47,058 nt of DNA from Azolla pinnata (taxonomy: Eukaryota > Streptophyta > Polypodiopsida > Salviniales > Salviniaceae): NCBI GenBank assembly GCA_037176905.1, contig JBBBWG010011668.1, positions 32,888 to 79,945 on the forward strand, given 5' to 3'. The first letter of the stretch is position 1. The number at the start of each line of letters is the position of its first letter. Under the pieces are notes generated by a model. The model saw only the letters and a program-made list of their open reading frames with translations. It had not been told where the DNA came from and did no database searches. This document shows, piece after piece, positions 1-10,790 of this stretch. The position numbers and the translations under genes are program-made.

Positions 1-320
1 GGCATGCAAGAGGATGCAAACCGCATCGAAAGTTTTTTAGATGCAAAATGCTGCATGGAAGCAGCAGAGCAAATGTCCAGAAATGCAAATTTTCTCCAGC
101 AATTGTGATGGCTGAATTTCTACAATAATTCTCATGGCTGAAGGCTTTTTACTGGAATACCAACATCAAAAATAGCACCTGCAGGGCATGCAAGAGGATG
201 CAAACCGCATCGAAAGTTTTTTAGATGCAAAATGCTGCATGGAAGCAGCAGAGCAAATGTCTACAGAGTCCAGAAGTGCAAATTCTCTCCAGCAATTGTG
301 ATGGGCTCAATTTCTACAAC
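1..320. repeat. 184-bp direct tandem duplication
   Basis: The sequence starting at position 1 (ggcatgcaagaggatgcaaa) starts again at 185 and stays nearly identical for about 120 bp, diverging by small indels near 85 and 270. The left copy may extend past the window edge. No coding potential was recognised; short ORFs here are chance. Confidence 0.85.
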
Positions 321-1227
321 TTTTTTAACTGGGAATACCAACACATCGAGAATAGCACGCCCTGCAGGCCAGGCCAAATCCAATGCCAGCAAGGAGATGT
401 CGATGAGGATTTCACGCATCATCAGGCCTTTTGCTTGCTTGTGTGGAATAGAAAAGGATCTGATTCTACAAATGTATATAGTTCTCATCCCAATTCAAAT
501 TCATACTGACAGTATATTTGAAGTTAGTGGCACAAAAGATGTACAAAAGCATTCATACAGAAGGACATTTCAATTTTACTTCCTACCTAAACCTTGTAAT
601 ATTAAAACTAGGAATGCCTGTGATGATGGCAGAGACCATGAAATGAGTCATAAATTCAGAGGTCAACACCATTACCATGATTAGTGAATAAAAAGAATGA
701 AGCACTATAAATTTCCCTTGTGATTGTCATCCAATTACAATGCCATTCTGAGTAAAAAGAAAAAAAAAAGGTTGCAGAAAGGTGCACAAGAATTTTCTAA
801 CCTTTCTACTCTCGAAATTTTGTTAGATGGCAAGGAGCTGCACTATGAAAGAGGATCTGTAATGTATGTTCATTTGTGGCATGGTGATCATCCACACAGA
901 TTGCAAAGCATATTGATGATACTGGATTGATCATTGAAAAAAAAAACTAGAGGAAAAAATACATCTTGGACAAGAACTCTTCTTTCATTTCGATCGATTT
1001 CACACGAAACTAGCGCATCTTGATGATTTATTTCCATGCCCCACACACAATTGAGAGTGCCAGAGAATGTCTTAGAAAGTTGGGCCATTGCACAGAGTTG
1101 ACTGCCTTTTGTGTAGAGTCAAGAGAAGTTGTAAATACAAATAATTCAAGGTATCCTTATACACAAATATTTCAAAAGAATGGAGGAAATTACTCAGCTT
1201 CTTTACCGAAAACTCCCTCATTTCTTC
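321..1227. other. Non-coding stretch downstream of PPR gene A
   Basis: Apart from A-rich runs near 750 and 940, nothing recognisable is seen on either strand. Part of it is presumably the 3' UTR of the minus-strand PPR gene ending at 1228. No poly(A) signal could be assigned with confidence. Confidence 0.5.
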
Positions 1228-4200
1228 TCAAGCTGCTGCATATTTCATCCTCATGGATTCAATGCTCTCTGCATCCTGTTGCATCCCAATGCCCACAAAA
1301 ATTTCAGCCATAAGCACATAAGCCGCGCCACAGCGATCCTCTAATCGAACGATCTGATCAAAAGCGAGCCTCGCGAGCTTTGCATTTCCCCATTTCTTAC
1401 AAACACAGAGAAGGGCGAGCCAAATCTCGCAACAATCGGAAGAGGGCATCGCTCGGATCACAGAAACGGCCTTGTCAAAGTGCCCAGAGAATCCAAATGC
1501 CATCACCATGCTAGAATGATGCTTGAAGCTCGGAGTTGTGCCATATTTCGCAACCATGTCTCCGAAAACCATTTGAGCCTCATCCAATAGCCCCGAGTGG
1601 CTGCATGCGCTGAGCACAGAAAGGAATGTGACTTGGTCTGGAGAAAGACCCTCGATTCGCATTCGTTTGTACGCATACAATGCTTTGTGGCCTTGCCCCT
1701 GCCGAGAACACCCTGCGATGAATGCGTTCCAAGGGAGCACATCTTTGATGGGAAGCGTTGCGAGCAGCTGCTGAGCTCTATCGAGCATTCCGCATCTCGC
1801 ATACATATCTATCAAGGCGGTGCTGAGAAGGATATCGCTCCGGAGCATCTCCCTTCTCACGATATCGCCGTGAATTTGTTTTCCTTTCTCAATGAGCCCT
1901 ATGCTGCCACAAGCCTTCAAAATGCAGCCGAATGTGACCTCGTCTGCTCGAATTCCCTCACTCCGCATGCCATCGAAGCAGTCGAGTGCTTCGCGATGCT
2001 TTCCCTGCTGGACATAGCCTGCAATCAGTGCATTCCACGATATCGCATCGCGAACATGAAGCTCATTCAGTACTTTCTGCGCTTTGCGAAATGCTCCACA
2101 TTTCGCATACATATCCACCAAAGCAGTCGCTACCACGACATCGTTTTGCAAGCCCCTACTTGAAATTTCCTTGAAGATTTGATCTCCCTTTCTTATCGTT
2201 TTCGCGCTGCTACACGCCTTCAAGAGGCAAACGAAGCTGACCGCATCGGGAGAGAGACCCTCGCTCTGCATTCGATCATAACAAACCAGTGCTTTATCAC
2301 ACAGCTCCTGTTGGGCATAACCTGCCATCAATGCATTCCACGAAATGGCGTCTCGTATGGGAAGGTCATCGAGCACTTGTTGCGCTTCCGAGAGCATGCC
2401 GCATTTGACATACATATCCACCAAAGCGGTGCCAAGAACGCTAGATTTTTCCAACAAGCCGCCGTGCGAGATCTTGATGTGAATCTGTTTGCCCATTTCG
2501 ACAGCTCCCGAGCTTCCACACGACTTCAAAATGGAGGCGAATGCGGCTGCTTCGAGCGCAAGAAGGCCTTCGGCTTGCAGCCGTTCATAACACTTCACTG
2601 CTTCACAACATTTTCCCGATGCAGCATATCCGGCGATTAGTGCAGACCAAGAGGCTCCGCTCTGAGCAGGCAGTGCATCGATCACTCCGCGTGCTTTTGC
2701 AAACAAACCACATTTCGCATACATTTCGACCAAAGAAATGCCAAGACCTGTATCCTTCTCCAGCAAACCCCTACCCACAACCTCCTTGTGTATTTGCTCC
2801 CCCTTGTCCGAATCCATCGTCATGCTGCATGCCCTCAAGATGGAGATGAAGGTTACGCAATCCGGAGAAAGACCATCGTCTTGCATTCGTCCAAAAAAAT
2901 CCAATGCTTCATGAGCTCGCCCCGCTTGGACACAGCCTGCAATCAAGGATGACCAAGAGACTACGTCACGAATAGGAAGGTCCTCGAGCATGTTCCGCGC
3001 TTCGACAAGCGCACCGCATTTGGCATACATATCCACCAAAGCATTGCCGAGTACACTATTCAGGAATCCTCCATCAACAATCTCATCATGAATTTGCTTG
3101 ACTCTTTCTACGGCTCCGCTACGGCCAGCAGCCTTCAGCACCGAAAGAAAGGTGAACTCATCAGGGGGGAGCCCTTCATTTCTTATCTGCTCAAAACAGT
3201 TCAATACTTCACAGAATCGGCCCGCTTGTGCATATCCTGAGACCAACACGTTCCAAGCAACTAAATCTCGAATAGGAAGCCCTTCCAGCACCTCTAGTGC
3301 TTTGGGAAGATCGCCGCATTTGACATACATATCCACCAACGCAGTACCGAGATCGATATTCTTCTCCGATGAACCTTCTCTTGCGATCTTTCGGTGAATA
3401 TCCTTGCCCTTGTATAACTCTCCAGCCTCACCGCATGCCTTCAGGATACAAACAAAGGTTGCTATGTCGGGACAGAAGCCCTCCCTTTGCATTCGATCAT
3501 AACAGTCCAATGCCTCGTGCCATCGGTCTTGTTGTGCGTACCCTGCAATGAGTGTATTCCAAGAGACCACGTTCCGAAAAGGAAGCTTGTCGAGCACTTG
3601 CCGTGCTTCCACCAGGGCTCCACATTTGGCATACATATCCAGCAAAGCATTTCCAAGCACTACATCATCCTTTAGAAGCCTCCGTGACACGATCTCATCG
3701 TGGATTTCTTCGCCTTTGCCGATGTCTTGTATGCAAGCACAAGCCTTCAAAGCACAAACAAAGGTCGCCGTGGTTGCGGAGATCCCTTCATTCCGCATCT
3801 GTTGGAAGCAGGTTAATGCTTCATGGCCATGCCCACGTAGGGCATATCCAGCAATCAATGCTGACCAGGAGACTACATTCCGCAAATGGAGCCCTTCGAA
3901 TACTTCTTGTGCTTTTGCAAGAGCACCACATTTGGCATACATATGCACCAAGGCCGTGCCAAGCACCGGATCCTCTGCTAACAAATCCTCCCTGAGTATC
4001 GCATCGTGAATCTCTTTGCCTTTGTCTAAATCCCCGACACTTCCACAAGCCTTCAAGATGCAGCTGAAAGTGACCCCAACTGGGGAGATCCCCTCGCTTC
4101 TCATCCTTTCGAAGCAGAGGATTGCTTCCTGGCCATGGCCATGCTGGACATAGCCAGAGATCAATGCATTCCAAGAGATCACATCTCGGACCTGAAGCTC

Positions 4201-4401
4201 ATCGAGCATGTTCTCGGCCCTGGATAGGTCACCACATTTGGCATACATGTTCACCAGGCTACTGCCTAAATGACGATTCTTGTCCAGCAAACCCCTGTTC
4301 CGGATATGATCATGAACTCTACTGCCTTTGCAAAGGTCCTTTGTTTTGGCACAAGCCTTCAGGATAGACAGCAGAGTAGCATTTTCTTCCCATTTCTTCA
4401 T
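1228..4401 (-). CDS. PLS-class pentatricopeptide repeat protein, E subgroup (PPR gene A)
   Basis: Intronless ORF of 1057 aa. It is built from nine successive L-S-P triplets of about 101 residues. L motifs carry 'FxxxLKAC', S motifs 'ALVDMYAKCG', P motifs 'SWNALIAGY'. These are followed by a final L (near 'FLSVLSAC'), a short S-like repeat, E1 (about 990–1023, 'CKKWGNAKLA') and E2 (about 1024–1057, 'AAYVLMAEIF'). There is no DYW domain. PLS-E proteins of plants are sequence-specific RNA-binding factors, mostly needed for C-to-U editing in plastids or mitochondria, with DYW deaminase supplied in trans; that role is family inference. The protein begins directly in the first L motif (MKKWEENATL) and an in-frame TGA lies six codons upstream, so no targeting presequence is visible. 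A presequence would need an unseen upstream exon. It is a close paralogue of the PPR genes at 13638 and 26289, in the same orientation. Confidence 0.93.
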   Translation of the reverse strand: MKKWEENATLLSILKACAKTKDLCKGSRVHDHIRNRGLLDKNRHLGSSLVNMYAKCGDLSRAENMLDELQVRDVISWNALISGYVQHGHGQEAILCFERMRSEGISPVGVTFSCILKACGSVGDLDKGKEIHDAILREDLLAEDPVLGTALVHMYAKCGALAKAQEVFEGLHLRNVVSWSALIAGYALRGHGHEALTCFQQMRNEGISATTATFVCALKACACIQDIGKGEEIHDEIVSRRLLKDDVVLGNALLDMYAKCGALVEARQVLDKLPFRNVVSWNTLIAGYAQQDRWHEALDCYDRMQREGFCPDIATFVCILKACGEAGELYKGKDIHRKIAREGSSEKNIDLGTALVDMYVKCGDLPKALEVLEGLPIRDLVAWNVLVSGYAQAGRFCEVLNCFEQIRNEGLPPDEFTFLSVLKAAGRSGAVERVKQIHDEIVDGGFLNSVLGNALVDMYAKCGALVEARNMLEDLPIRDVVSWSSLIAGCVQAGRAHEALDFFGRMQDDGLSPDCVTFISILRACSMTMDSDKGEQIHKEVVGRGLLEKDTGLGISLVEMYAKCGLFAKARGVIDALPAQSGASWSALIAGYAASGKCCEAVKCYERLQAEGLLALEAAAFASILKSCGSSGAVEMGKQIHIKISHGGLLEKSSVLGTALVDMYVKCGMLSEAQQVLDDLPIRDAISWNALMAGYAQQELCDKALVCYDRMQSEGLSPDAVSFVCLLKACSSAKTIRKGDQIFKEISSRGLQNDVVVATALVDMYAKCGAFRKAQKVLNELHVRDAISWNALIAGYVQQGKHREALDCFDGMRSEGIRADEVTFGCILKACGSIGLIEKGKQIHGDIVRREMLRSDILLSTALIDMYARCGMLDRAQQLLATLPIKDVLPWNAFIAGCSRQGQGHKALYAYKRMRIEGLSPDQVTFLSVLSACSHSGLLDEAQMVFGDMVAKYGTTPSFKHHSSMVMAFGFSGHFDKAVSVIRAMPSSDCCEIWLALLCVCKKWGNAKLARLAFDQIVRLEDRCGAAYVLMAEIFVGIGMQQDAESIESMRMKYAAA

Positions 4402-4618
4402 ACTTCCATTTGCTTTTCATGATCATGCTTCTGTTCTTTTTCTTGACTGAGAGCTCTAGTTGAGATGATGGGTCATTTTCTTTAGCTCGTTGGGTACCCA
4501 AGATGGACCTTCCATGTACATAGCTCTACGTATACTAGCTCTCATACAGAGGCTCCCATATCAGAACAGGAAGAAGATGGCCATGCACCCGAACCATAAC
4601 AACAAAAGAAAATGCATT

Positions 4619-5152
4619 AAACACACACTGTCTGCCTCAAACACATCTGATGTGATTCTCTAAATTTACGGAAACCCATGAATGATTGGGAGCTCCAAAA
4701 GCTAGCTAGATCTCAACCACAATCATATTATAATGCTCTGATGCAAAGCTCCCATCTAGGTGGAAGATTTGATTGCCACCTACACCTGAAAAAGCTATGA
4801 GAAACCCTAAACCTGACCCCTTGCATTTCACATTATTTGTGGAATACAAAAGCTGTGAGGGAGCTCCACAAGTTTACTTGCATTTAAACACACACTGTCT
4901 GCCTCAAACACATCTGATGTGATTCTCTAGAAAATTTAAGGAAACCTGTGAATGGTTGGGAGCTCCAAAGCTAGCTAGATCTCAACCACAATCATATAAT
5001 GCTCTGATGCAAACCTCCCATCTAGGTGGAAGATTTGATTGCCACCTACACCTGAAAAAGCTATGAGAAACCCTAAACCTAACCCCTTGCATTTCACATA
5101 TTATTTGTGGAATGCAAAAGCTGTGAGGGAGCTCCGCGAGTTTATTTGCATT
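4619..5152. repeat. 267-bp direct tandem duplication
   Basis: Two head-to-tail copies, 4619–4885 and 4886–5152, starting with aaacacacactgtctgcctc and ending in agctcc…gcatt. They differ by scattered substitutions and 1–4-bp indels, so this is an old, mostly neutral local duplication. The copies contain the sequences 'ctagctagatctcaaccacaa' and 'gaaaccctaaacct'. Confidence 0.9.
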
Positions 5153-5598
5153 GAAATAGAGTGTTTGTACATCCTTCGATTTTCGGTCACTTTTGATGCT
5201 CCCTCCAGCAGATCATCAAAGTGTTCGACCGACACTTTACTGAACTTTTTTTCTCCCACTATTGTGGACCACCTCCCAAGTTCAATGATATATAGCTTGA
5301 GGGCCATATCCTTCAATTCTTTCAAAATGATGATAGCCTGCACTTGTTGCCACGTCGCTGTCCTGGTCTGTAAACAAATATGTATATGTTGATAGTGCAT
5401 TCAAGAGGATTGGTGTTTACCCTGTATCAGCCTCCATTTATGACAGATGAAATCATTCCATAGTTCTTTTATGTGGTTTGGAAAGGTTTCAATGAGTGTA
5501 TGATGATGATTTTTTAAAACAAGCTGGATGATTTGGATTTTGGATATAAAACAAGCTGATGTGATCCGATTCACAGCACAGTCAATTACACAGTTCAT
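5101..5598 (-). other. Unrecognised ORF pair, possible exon-like fragment
   Basis: An open frame of 99 codons (5101–5400) follows a tttacag acceptor-like site near 5370, and a 65-codon open frame lies just upstream (5401–5598). The sequence between could be an intron (donor-like GTAAAC near 5418), but the reading phases do not join (phase 1 to phase 0). The translated text (…VEHFDDLLEGASK…) is not low-complexity, yet I recognise no family. The 3' part overlaps the second copy of the 267-bp duplication. It could be a gene or transposon fragment or chance. Confidence 0.2.
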
Positions 5599-6410
5599 CG
5601 TATTTATTTGGATTATGCAGTCCTGATTGACTTGGCCATATTGTCACTTCATCAAAATGAGCTTGGGGTGAATGAAGAAACCGTTCCAAGCTTGTGCTTA
5701 ATTGAAATACAAGACATGCGTCAAAATGCATGTGTGAAGTCCAGATGTGCCTAATATTTCATCGTGTAAAGCAAAAAATAGTCTAACCAAACATTTGCAG
5801 TAAGAGAGGCACTAAAAGGTTGAAAACAAGTTCCCTGGTTGGAGCCAAATGAGAAAGAGTACAGCAAACTCAAGTTGAGCATATATCAAGATGAAAGAAA
5901 GGCAAGTGCATCTGTCTCCAACCATTGGATGTAGAAGAATATGACCTTATCAAGTGAAGCATTTACGGGCGATAAGAGAGGAGGATGACTGCACATGACA
6001 CTGAAGTTTGAGATGGATGGATATCCTACTGATTGTTTTCAGAATGTCAGTCAGTTAAAGAAGATGCCATTACATCAAGGATCCCACACCACCTACAGAT
6101 TTCTTCACTTCGATCACGGAAAAATGGCTGCCTACAATGCCACAAGGTTCTTCAAGGGGATAAGATTCGGCCGCTTTGGACTCTGGGTGTGTAAAAAAGA
6201 AAAAAGAAAAAAGAACAATCCCCAAAGTCCAAAGGTGCCGAACCCAAGGGAAAAATGTTTTTTGATACATCAAATTTTCCATCATGGCTTTCGGTTAATC
6301 GGTTACAGTAGAATTACATGGTAGTCTAGCCTGATTCCAGCAAATTTGCTCCTGATGAAGTGCAAGTGTGATCATAAAACAGGTTTTTTTTCTCTTTTTG
6401 TTTTTTTTTT

Positions 6411-9400
6411 TTACCTAGAAGAGCTTCTGGGTAGGAGTGTGGAGCTTCGATGGTGCCTTGTATTCCTCGGAGGATGGTGGGCTCTAGCATCACCATTGCC
6501 ATTGCCATTGCCATTGCCATTGCCACCACTTGGGAGGCTCTGATCTTGAACATCATTCCCCTTAGTCTTGCATATGTGCGATTTGATCATGCCTCCGAGG
6601 CCTCGCCCTTTGCTGAGCTTCGATAGCTCCTCGCGCATCCCCGAGCACTGCTGTTCCAGATCATTCACACGAGCCTTCATACGGTCCATGTCCATCTTCA
6701 AGGCTTGATTGTCTCGCATCGCACTGGCCCACACATCACCCCTCAAGCTCCGATCTGTTCGCTCGGCCTCGTCCAACGGCTGCGAACTGTCAGCAGCCAT
6801 GAACGAGCTCGCGATCGCTGTCCGCAGCTTCAGTTGCTCGAAGAAGAGGACCTCGACGATGGTGCGGAGAGGAAGGCGTTCGTTCTGTGCAGCATGAGCA
6901 CATGCCTCCAGAGAGAGCTTCTGGCAATCCATCACTCGACACAATCGCTCTCTTTCAGCCTCCCCCAGCCATGGATGAGCCTTCAAAACAAAGGAGCCAA
7001 AAAAAAAAATTATGAAATTCTCTTGTTGCATAGCAAAACGATACATTAGTTTAATTGTCGTCGATCCATGAACGAGCCATTGCCGAACCTCCAAAAAGCA
7101 GAAGAAAAAGTTCGTTTTTTTCACAAGCAAAATGGTTTCATTATTTTGATACAATTGATTCATGGAGGAGCTTTAAAAAAAAAAACCGGATTTTTTTGCC
7201 CATAAACAGTGGAGCACTCTACTTTGATGTCCTCAATATCACGGATGATGATCAACTTGAAACAGTAAAACATGTTGCACTGCCACAGAAACGATTTTAG
7301 TCTTTATTTCCTTGGTAAACAATGACCATCATTGAAACTGTTGTGCCCCATGTATTGATGCAGAGATCACGAGCCTTCCAAAAAGAACAGGAGAAATTCT
7401 GGATCATTTTCTTAATCCAATGCCCACGTATTGCTCTACGTCACATCCATTCAATTCAGAGCAGGACATATCATACTTTCCTCGTAAGAAAGGGGAGGGA
7501 GATTAGAAAGGCGACGGCGGATTGCGAATCACGCGATATTCATGCGAGAGACTTTCACGCGACGATTTCCTTTTATCCTTCCTCGAGTTACAAAGGTCAG
7601 AGGCAAACCTTCAAGTAGATGTCGACTGCGCGGTAGAGCCGGTCCTCGGAGACCCTCGCGGCATCGGGGAGGAACTCCGCGAGGCTTTGAAATTTCGACG
7701 GCTTTACATTCACATCGGGGGCGACTTCGGCGAGATAGTCGTCGATCAGATTCCCGACCATGACCCAGGGAGCGAGCGACGGGGAGGATCCGAGGGCGTG
7801 ATCGTCATCGAGCGGAGGAGCGATGGGCGGCGGGGGCTGATCGCGGCGCGCGAAATGGTCCAGAATCCGCTGGACGCAATCCATGTCGTATAAGGTTTCC
7901 TGATTGTGGGCGAGGTTTGGTAGCAGCAGGTCTTCCAAGCTAGCCTGTTCGAGCTGCGCACCGATCCGCCACTCGATGTTGCTTCGGCACTCGCGGCTAG
8001 CCGACAGTATAACAGCGCTTCGGAGCAAGCCCGAGAGGAACTTGGTGGGCACCGCGGATCGCTGGAGGGGAAGGAGGCTGGCTATGGCTTCCAGCACAGC
8101 CTTCTGGTCGTGCTCCGAAGGGATCGACGGAAGGGAGCGCGATCCCCCGCCGCTCCCTTCCGCCATCGCCTGCCTGTTGTGAAGCCCCGGGAGATGCCTC
8201 CTCGCGAAGTGCATCAGCGCTCCTGCGATGCTCTTGGCTCTCACGCCTCGCTTCTGCATCGCGCCTATGACTCTGCTGTAGAGGGGAAGGCTCAGCGAGG
8301 CTACGTCTTCGTACCACCAATCTCCGCGAGGCCTCTTCGGCCTCGCTCCTGTGCTTATGCCGTTCCATAGCAAGCTTCCGCCGGGGCTCTGCGCCGAAGC
8401 ATTGGGCATCGGCCATCCCAGCGACAAGCTCGGGTCTGTGCAAGCCATCAGCGCAACCGCTTCCACGCAAGACCTCACGATCCCGAGCTCCTCCGCTTCA
8501 GCCGACACGATCCCGCAGCTGGATAGCGCTTGAATGCATTCTTTCCAATGCTTCAACACAATCTGGCTCAGAAACCCATCTGCCTGAGCTATCAGATTCC
8601 CCTCCCCAAACTCCTCGGTCATCTCCAGGTACTCCCCTGCACATCTCAAGGCTACCACATTCGCCGCCGTCAGCTCCAACTTGACTCCGTAGCAGAACTT
8701 CGCTGCTAGCTCGAATGCGTCAGGACCCCCCGGAATCTCCGAGACATCGATGCGAGGAAGCGATCCTCCCTCCCCCTGCTCCAAGCTCTCCTTGATGAGG
8801 TGAGCAAGCCTCCCGCTTCGAGTAACCAGCGGAAACTACATGCGCAATGCAGACAAACATGACGACTTCTTTCAATCGCACAAAAGGGAAAGCACAAAAC
8901 AAGCATTCAAAATATGCATACAACGGAACAGTTTTTTTTCCTTGATGGAAGTAAAACAGCAGGTTATAGGGATTATGACCTTGTGAAGATGGAACGACAT
9001 TTCGGAAACCTGTATGACGACATCGCTCTGAAGCCCCGTGGTACAGAACCTACATCAATTCCATCCGAGTCAGCCAAATACTCTCCTTTTCAACAATTTA
9101 GTCACATATTATTGCCCCAATACAAGGTAATATGATGATGTTCAGAGGGGAAATGTGTCTGTTCCATCGAAATTAGGTGCCATGTTGTTAGCTCTTAAAA
9201 AACCAATAATGCAGTGCCTAATTCTCCGATATGTCGAGGAAAATGACGATGCAAGGATGGAAGAAACCCATAGATTGCTTTTTCAAGAAGCACCGTTTGC
9301 CTTCTTAAATGAAAAGAGAAATTACATGAACCGATTCTCCACGAAGAACATGAATTGAATGAATAATCAGTTGCTTGCACTGAGGCTGAAAATCAAAGCA

Positions 9401-10016
9401 TCATACTAGTCAAAGACAAAGGGGGAATTTTTCCACTATTCCAAAAACAGGGGTCAATTTACATAACCTCCCCCCCCCCAAAACACATAAACATACACGC
9501 ATACACACAGGCACACAAGTGTATGTGTAAGAATTCATGATTCTGAGCACGAAATTGTAATATTTCAATAGAAATTCTGTAGATGGATAGACTCGGCGCA
9601 ATGTTTTGCGACGATATTCTTCAAGAAACAGGAATAGATTTCCCCTGCTACTACAACTTAATGTGTTATACGACTCCGGTATAACATGGAAATTCCATAG
9701 GCAGGCAATGACTGCATCCCAGAGTTTGAGAGCCCACTTCCATGTGATTATTATGTCAAGGAACTGCACGGTTTTTTACCACAGCCTGCCCTTGTTCGTC
9801 CTTCAACCGTAGGGTTCCCACACAAAAGCGTGTGAAGACGATGAATGTGGGATAGATTCAATACGAGGGACGGGGCCGGTGAGACTTCCGCTCGGAAAAA
9901 CGAGCTGGGCGCAGCCCAATTTCAAGGGATTTCTTTACACGGGTGGATCGCACTCACCATGCTTGGCCTTTCCGTTGAAATCCATCAGACTTGGAGCCGA
10001 TCTTGAGGCAAGCCAT
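6411..10016 (-). CDS. BTB/POZ–NPH3 domain protein (NPH3/RPT2-like), 641 aa
   Basis: Four exons in coding order: 10016–9958, 9049–8980, 8835–7609, 6980–6411; all introns are GT–AG and the phases match. Exon 1 encodes the family start MACLKIGSKSDGF..., exon 2 the BTB strand FCTTGLQSDVV...MSFHLHK, and exon 3 begins FPLVTRSGRLAHLIKES. The NPH3 core follows with SVPTKFLSGLLR, CRSNIEWRIG and YDMDCVQRILDHF. Exon 4 starts AHPWLGEAERERLCRVMDC, then KLSLEACAHAAQNERLPLR and a coiled coil (ALKMDMDRMKARVNDLEQQ). The length is typical of the family. These proteins are plasma-membrane-associated CUL3 adaptor-type scaffolds acting with phototropins or in PIN/auxin control. The Ser/Arg-rich tail (RSSTLLPRSSSR) resembles the C-terminal RxS site used for 14-3-3 binding in NPH3, which is inference. 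A Gly-Asn dipeptide run sits near the C-terminus. The subfamily (NPH3, RPT2 or NPY) is not decided. Confidence 0.95.
6494..6526 (-). repeat. Hexanucleotide GGCAAT run encoding (Gly-Asn)n in the NPH3-like protein
   Basis: Five consecutive copies of cattgc on the plus strand read in frame as Gly-Asn repeats between the conserved domain and the Arg/Ser-rich C-terminus. The 6-bp unit keeps the frame when copy number changes. Confidence 0.85.
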
Positions 10017-10149
10017 GGTGTTCCCCGGAGCGAGCAGGAGCTGGAAGCGGGTCAGAGCTTGGAGGGGGAAGGTAGGGGGTGTGGAGGAGGAGGAGGAAGG
10101 GGAGAAGTGTTAGGGAAGAAACGTCTGGGGAGGCGCCATGGAAGCTCAG

Positions 10150-10260
10150 AGAAGCAGAAGAAGAAAAGCAGCAGCAGAAGAAGAAGAAGAAGAAGACGAA
10201 GACGAAGAAGAAGAAGAAGAAGAAGAAGAAGAAGAAGAAGACGAAGAAGAAGAAGAAGTT
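10150..10260. repeat. (GAA)n microsatellite in the NPH3-like 5' leader
   Basis: A long gaa/gac run on the plus strand is a CTT-rich pyrimidine tract in the sense of the minus-strand NPH3-like transcript, about 130–240 nt upstream of its ATG at 10016. It produces artificial poly-Arg/Lys and poly-Phe ORFs on the two strands. Confidence 0.85.
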
Positions 10261-10503
10261 CAACTTAACTCGAGTTAAGGAATCTAACCATGGTTAGCAT
10301 CCAATACAATTCTGCTTACTACTACTAATAATATAATTAACTATGATTGTGATTCTGATTATGTGATTATGATTGTGATTATGTGATTATGATTGTGATT
10401 ATCATCACAAATATCGTAATGCAACGATCCTAGCATCGGAAAAATCCCGTCGTTGCACTCGCTACGTACTCATTCACCGTGCAGTTTGCGGTGGTTGGGA
10501 TTC

Positions 10504-10790
10504 ATTCCGCTGCAGAGAGATCGGGAGCGATTCTCGAACGAACTGCTATTCACCGCTTAGAAATCACTGGATCGATCACGCTGCGAATCTGCGCCTCTTG
10601 GTCAGGTCTCGATCGCAGCAGCACCGAAGAAGATCCCGGTCTCTCTGCAGATTCCGCTGCAGAGAGATCGGGAACGATTCTCGAACGAACTGCTATTAAC
10701 CGCTTAAATCACTGGATCGATCACGCTGCGAATCCGTCCGCGCCTCGTGGTCAGGTTTCGATCGCAGCAGCACCGAAGAAGAACCAGCTA
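10504..10790. repeat. 147-bp direct tandem duplication
   Basis: Copies start at 10504 and 10651 (attccgctgcagagagatcg). Both contain attctcgaacgaactgctat and gatcgcagcagcaccgaaga. They differ at scattered positions. A TATA-rich stretch (tatatatatacc) follows at about 10800, but no gene could be attached to it. Confidence 0.88.

Larger units (their letters stand above)
4402..6410. other. Intergenic region between PPR gene A and NPH3-like gene
   Basis: About 2 kb that includes the PPR A leader, a 267-bp tandem duplication (4619–5152), an unrecognised minus-strand ORF (5101–5400) and the probable 3' UTR of the NPH3-like gene. A short minus-strand upstream ORF starting at 4501 overlaps the PPR A start out of frame. 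Nothing else was recognised. Confidence 0.5.

Noticed and set aside
9985-10297. Poly-Phe and poly-Lys/Arg ORFs
   Set aside because: They come only from the (GAA)n microsatellite in the NPH3-like leader.
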